From assembly GCF_003112515.1 (NCBI RefSeq), contig NZ_BEVZ01000002.1, forward strand, positions 1,550,001 through 1,614,000: a stretch of DNA of 64,000 bases, read 5' to 3'. This DNA is from Streptomyces fragilis. GTDB lineage: Bacteria > Actinomycetota > Actinomycetes > Streptomycetales > Streptomycetaceae. This document shows positions 62,355 through 64,000 of the stretch, one piece after another. Position numbers and translations under genes: made by a program. The notes below the pieces were generated by a model. That model was not told the DNA's origin. It made no database searches and saw nothing but the letters and a program-made list of their open reading frames with translations. The first letter of the stretch is position 1; every line of letters starts with the position of its first letter.

Positions 62355-63257
62355 CTACATCGAACCCTCCGTCAGGACGCGGTCGAGAGCAGCCCGGCCC
62401 GCGGGTCCCCATGCCGGCTTGCCACCGGGAAGGCCCTGGTCCCCGTTGCGGCCCATGAGCATGAGGAACAGGCCCTTCAGGACGGCCAGCCCGCGGGCGC
62501 GGCGGACCGTCCCCTCGTCCGCCCGCGCGTACGCGTCGAAGAAGCGGGCGACGGTGCCCGCGGGAAGGATCACCCAGGCGGCCGCGAGGTCCCAGGCGGG
62601 GTCGCCGGCGAACACGGCGTCGAAGTCGATCACGCCCGAGAGTGTTCCGTCGCGGACGACGACGTTCGCGGGGTGAAGGTCGCCGTGCACCCACAGCGGC
62701 GGGCCCTCCCACGCGGGTGCCGCGACGGCGTCCTCCCAGACGGCGCGGACGGCGTCGGCCAGGTCGGCGGGGACGACGGCGTGGAAGAAGTGGTCGAAGC
62801 CGTCCGCGCACTCCGCGGGGTGGCCGCCGCGGTCCGCACCGGCCGGCGCGTCCTGCGGTGCTTCCACGTGGAGCGCGGCCAGGAAGGCCGCCAGCGTGTC
62901 GGCCGCGTGGTCGCCACGGCTGAGGGATGCCTGGTCCAGCGGCTCGCCGGGCACCCACGTCATGACGGTCCACGGCTTCGGGAAGCGCGCGGACGGCTCA
63001 CCGACCCGTACGGGACCGGGGACCGGGAGCGGCAGGCGCGGACCCAGGACGGGCAGCCACCGGCACTCCTTGCGCAGCAGGGCCGCGGCACCTTCCTGAC
63101 GCGGCATACGGACGGCCAGGTCGTCCCCGAGGCGCCACATCTGGTTGCCCCAGCCGCCCGCCACTTCGCGCAGGGGCAGCCCGGCGAGGTCCGGATGCTG
63201 CTCCAGCAGCAGGTCACGGACCAGGCCCGCGGTGATCTCGATCTCGAGGTCGGTCAT
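62355..63257 (-). CDS. APH-family phosphotransferase
   Basis: 300 residues. Catalytic loop VHGDLHPANVVV and metal site IDFDAVFAGDPAWDLA are complete; the N-terminal WGNQMWRLGDDLAVRMPRQE strand is the nucleotide pocket. It resembles the aminoglycoside phosphotransferases of the 3'-type in layout, and a similar gene in Streptomyces has no known role. Convergent with the Rieske gene. The third kinase of this type in the window. Confidence 0.9.
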   Translation of the reverse strand: MTDLEIEITAGLVRDLLLEQHPDLAGLPLREVAGGWGNQMWRLGDDLAVRMPRQEGAAALLRKECRWLPVLGPRLPLPVPGPVRVGEPSARFPKPWTVMTWVPGEPLDQASLSRGDHAADTLAAFLAALHVEAPQDAPAGADRGGHPAECADGFDHFFHAVVPADLADAVRAVWEDAVAAPAWEGPPLWVHGDLHPANVVVRDGTLSGVIDFDAVFAGDPAWDLAAAWVILPAGTVARFFDAYARADEGTVRRARGLAVLKGLFLMLMGRNGDQGLPGGKPAWGPAGRAALDRVLTEGSM

Positions 63258-63281
63258 ACGGGACGACCCTACCGGCAGGCC

Positions 63282-63491
63282 CTAACGGCCCACCCGCCGC
63301 AGGAACGCCTCCTCGGCGCCCGTCAGGCCCGCCTCGCGCAGGGCGCGGTCCGCCTCGGCGAGCACCCCCGGCGGCACCGCGACGGGGCCCGGACCCGCCT
63401 CGGCGAACGCGGCCCGCACCGCGTTCAGCAGCCGCAGGTACGCCTGCGCCGCGCGGCGCTCACGGTCGGTCGGCACGGTGGTGGTGGTCAT
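63282..63491 (-). CDS. Small hypothetical protein
   Basis: 69 residues from the ATG at 63491, with GAGGAG upstream. It reads as a helical protein (QAYLRLLNAVRAAFAEAG) with an acidic-basic C-terminus. No known family was recognised. It lies between the phosphotransferase gene (24 bp) and the DUF6545 gene (70 bp), all on the minus strand, so they may be one operon. Confidence 0.6.
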   Translation of the reverse strand: MTTTTVPTDRERRAAQAYLRLLNAVRAAFAEAGPGPVAVPPGVLAEADRALREAGLTGAEEAFLRRVGR

Positions 63492-63561
63492 CCTCGGCAA
63501 CTCCTCGGGCCGGGTCGGGCAGCTCACACCCCCCAGCCTGCCGCGCGGCACTGACAGGACG

Positions 63562-64000
63562 TCACCCGCGCATGGCGCGCAACGCCCGGGAGAGCCGCAC
63601 CAGGTCCTCGGGACCCTCGGCCGGCGGCACCGCCACCGCGTCGTCCGCCGCCGCGTCCGCGGCCGCGCCGTGGGCCCGCACCGCCTCCACGACCATCACC
63701 GCGTCCGCCTGCGCGCGCGCCCGCTCCGACGCCGCGCCCGCCGCCACCGCGGCGGCCAGGGCCCTCTCCCGCACCGACGGGTCGAAGTGCGGGCACAGGA
63801 CCAGCAGCGCGTCGTGGATCTCCGCCTGCCGCTGCACCGCCCGCAGCGACGGCGGCGACCACCAGCCGACCCGCACCGCCGCCCGGCTCTCGTCGCCCGC
63901 CGCCGACACCGGCCGCACCGCCCGCCACAGCGGCGCCAGCGCGCGGTACGACCGCCACGCCGACCACGCGTCGCCCAGGAGCCGGGCGGGCAGGGACCAC
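63562..64000 (-). CDS. DUF6545 / MAB_1171c-type membrane protein, C-terminal part
   Basis: The 5' end is outside the window; 146 codons are visible. LLGDAWSAWRSYRALAPLWRAV and RQAEIHDALLVLCPHFDPSVRERALA are typical of the cytoplasmic C-terminal domain of DUF6545 proteins (MAB_1171c family putative transporters). These sit next to XRE/ImmA-type genes in actinomycetes. The membrane part should be upstream. Confidence 0.7.
   Translation of the reverse strand, partial: WSLPARLLGDAWSAWRSYRALAPLWRAVRPVSAAGDESRAAVRVGWWSPPSLRAVQRQAEIHDALLVLCPHFDPSVRERALAAAVAAGAASERARAQADAVMVVEAVRAHGAAADAAADDAVAVPPAEGPEDLVRLSRALRAMRG

Overview
The window is chromosomal DNA from a high-GC actinomycete, almost certainly a Streptomyces. 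The evidence is strong G/C bias at third codon positions, many GTG and TTG starts, a complete conservon (cvnA-B-C-D plus two P450 genes), a WhiJ-type HTH / DUF397 / anti-sigma-like ATPase trio, an FemX-type peptidoglycan branching enzyme, a SpoIIE-PAS-GAF phosphatase and a split zwf-opcA-gnd locus. No phage, plasmid, insertion sequence, CRISPR, rRNA or tRNA signal was seen. The window starts inside an FBP (EF-G-binding, zinc finger) gene and ends inside a DUF6545-type membrane protein gene.

Layout. 0-10 kb: SpoIIE-type phosphatase, an alpha/beta hydrolase fused to a GNAT domain, VOC protein, haloacetate-dehalogenase-like hydrolase, XRE-cupin regulator, His-rich methyltransferase, Tat-exported class A beta-lactamase, SDR. 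10-14 kb: a disrupted 3-phytase pseudogene, the WhiJ-like trio, a pirin-acetyltransferase fusion. 14-21 kb: an ABC exporter operon with its own TetR, then rifamycin phosphotransferase (rph) divergent from an AlkZ-like protein with a rifamycin-associated element (RAE) between them. 21-26.6 kb: small accessory enzymes (lipoprotein, flavodoxin, methyltransferase, ADP-ribosylglycohydrolase coupled to an alcohol dehydrogenase, APH-like kinase, GATase). 26.6-32.1 kb: the conservon, six genes on the minus strand with overlapping or closely spaced stops and starts; its first P450 has lost the ExxR motif. 32.3-42.3 kb: FemX, APH-like kinase, secreted protein, nucleotide kinase, methyltransferase, acyltransferase, an HTH-N6-adenine methylase, a collagen-like secreted protein, HAD hydrolase. 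42.7-49.2 kb: dTDP-L-rhamnose genes rfbA-rfbB-rfbD plus a methyltransferase-like gene facing rfbC and a large GT2 glycosyltransferase, probably a cell-surface glycopolymer locus. 49.3-54.8 kb: an EF-G paralogue preceded by a possible 38-codon leader peptide, then small enzymes. 54.8-59.8 kb: zwf-opcA-gnd divergent from a GH4 6-phospho-beta-glucosidase, feeding phosphorylated sugars into the oxidative pentose phosphate pathway. 59.9-64 kb: ATP-grasp enzyme, DUF2231-Rieske protein, phosphotransferase, small protein, DUF6545 protein.

Genes end in two characteristic ways. Many convergent pairs share a perfect GC hairpin (21283, 35519, 46531, 51712, 54114). Others carry short tandem repeats (7 to 20 bp units) that include or directly follow the stop codon (3077, 8959, 16599, 37192, 40171, 46483). 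The 40171 array is seven units of exactly 20 bp, each with GGCCC...GGGCC-like ends. Several genes look leaderless, with a TANNNT box 6-7 bp before the ATG. The most interesting items are the RAE-centred divergent promoter, the leader peptide before the EF-G paralogue, the degenerate conservon P450, the 20-bp repeat array and the remains of a phytase gene.
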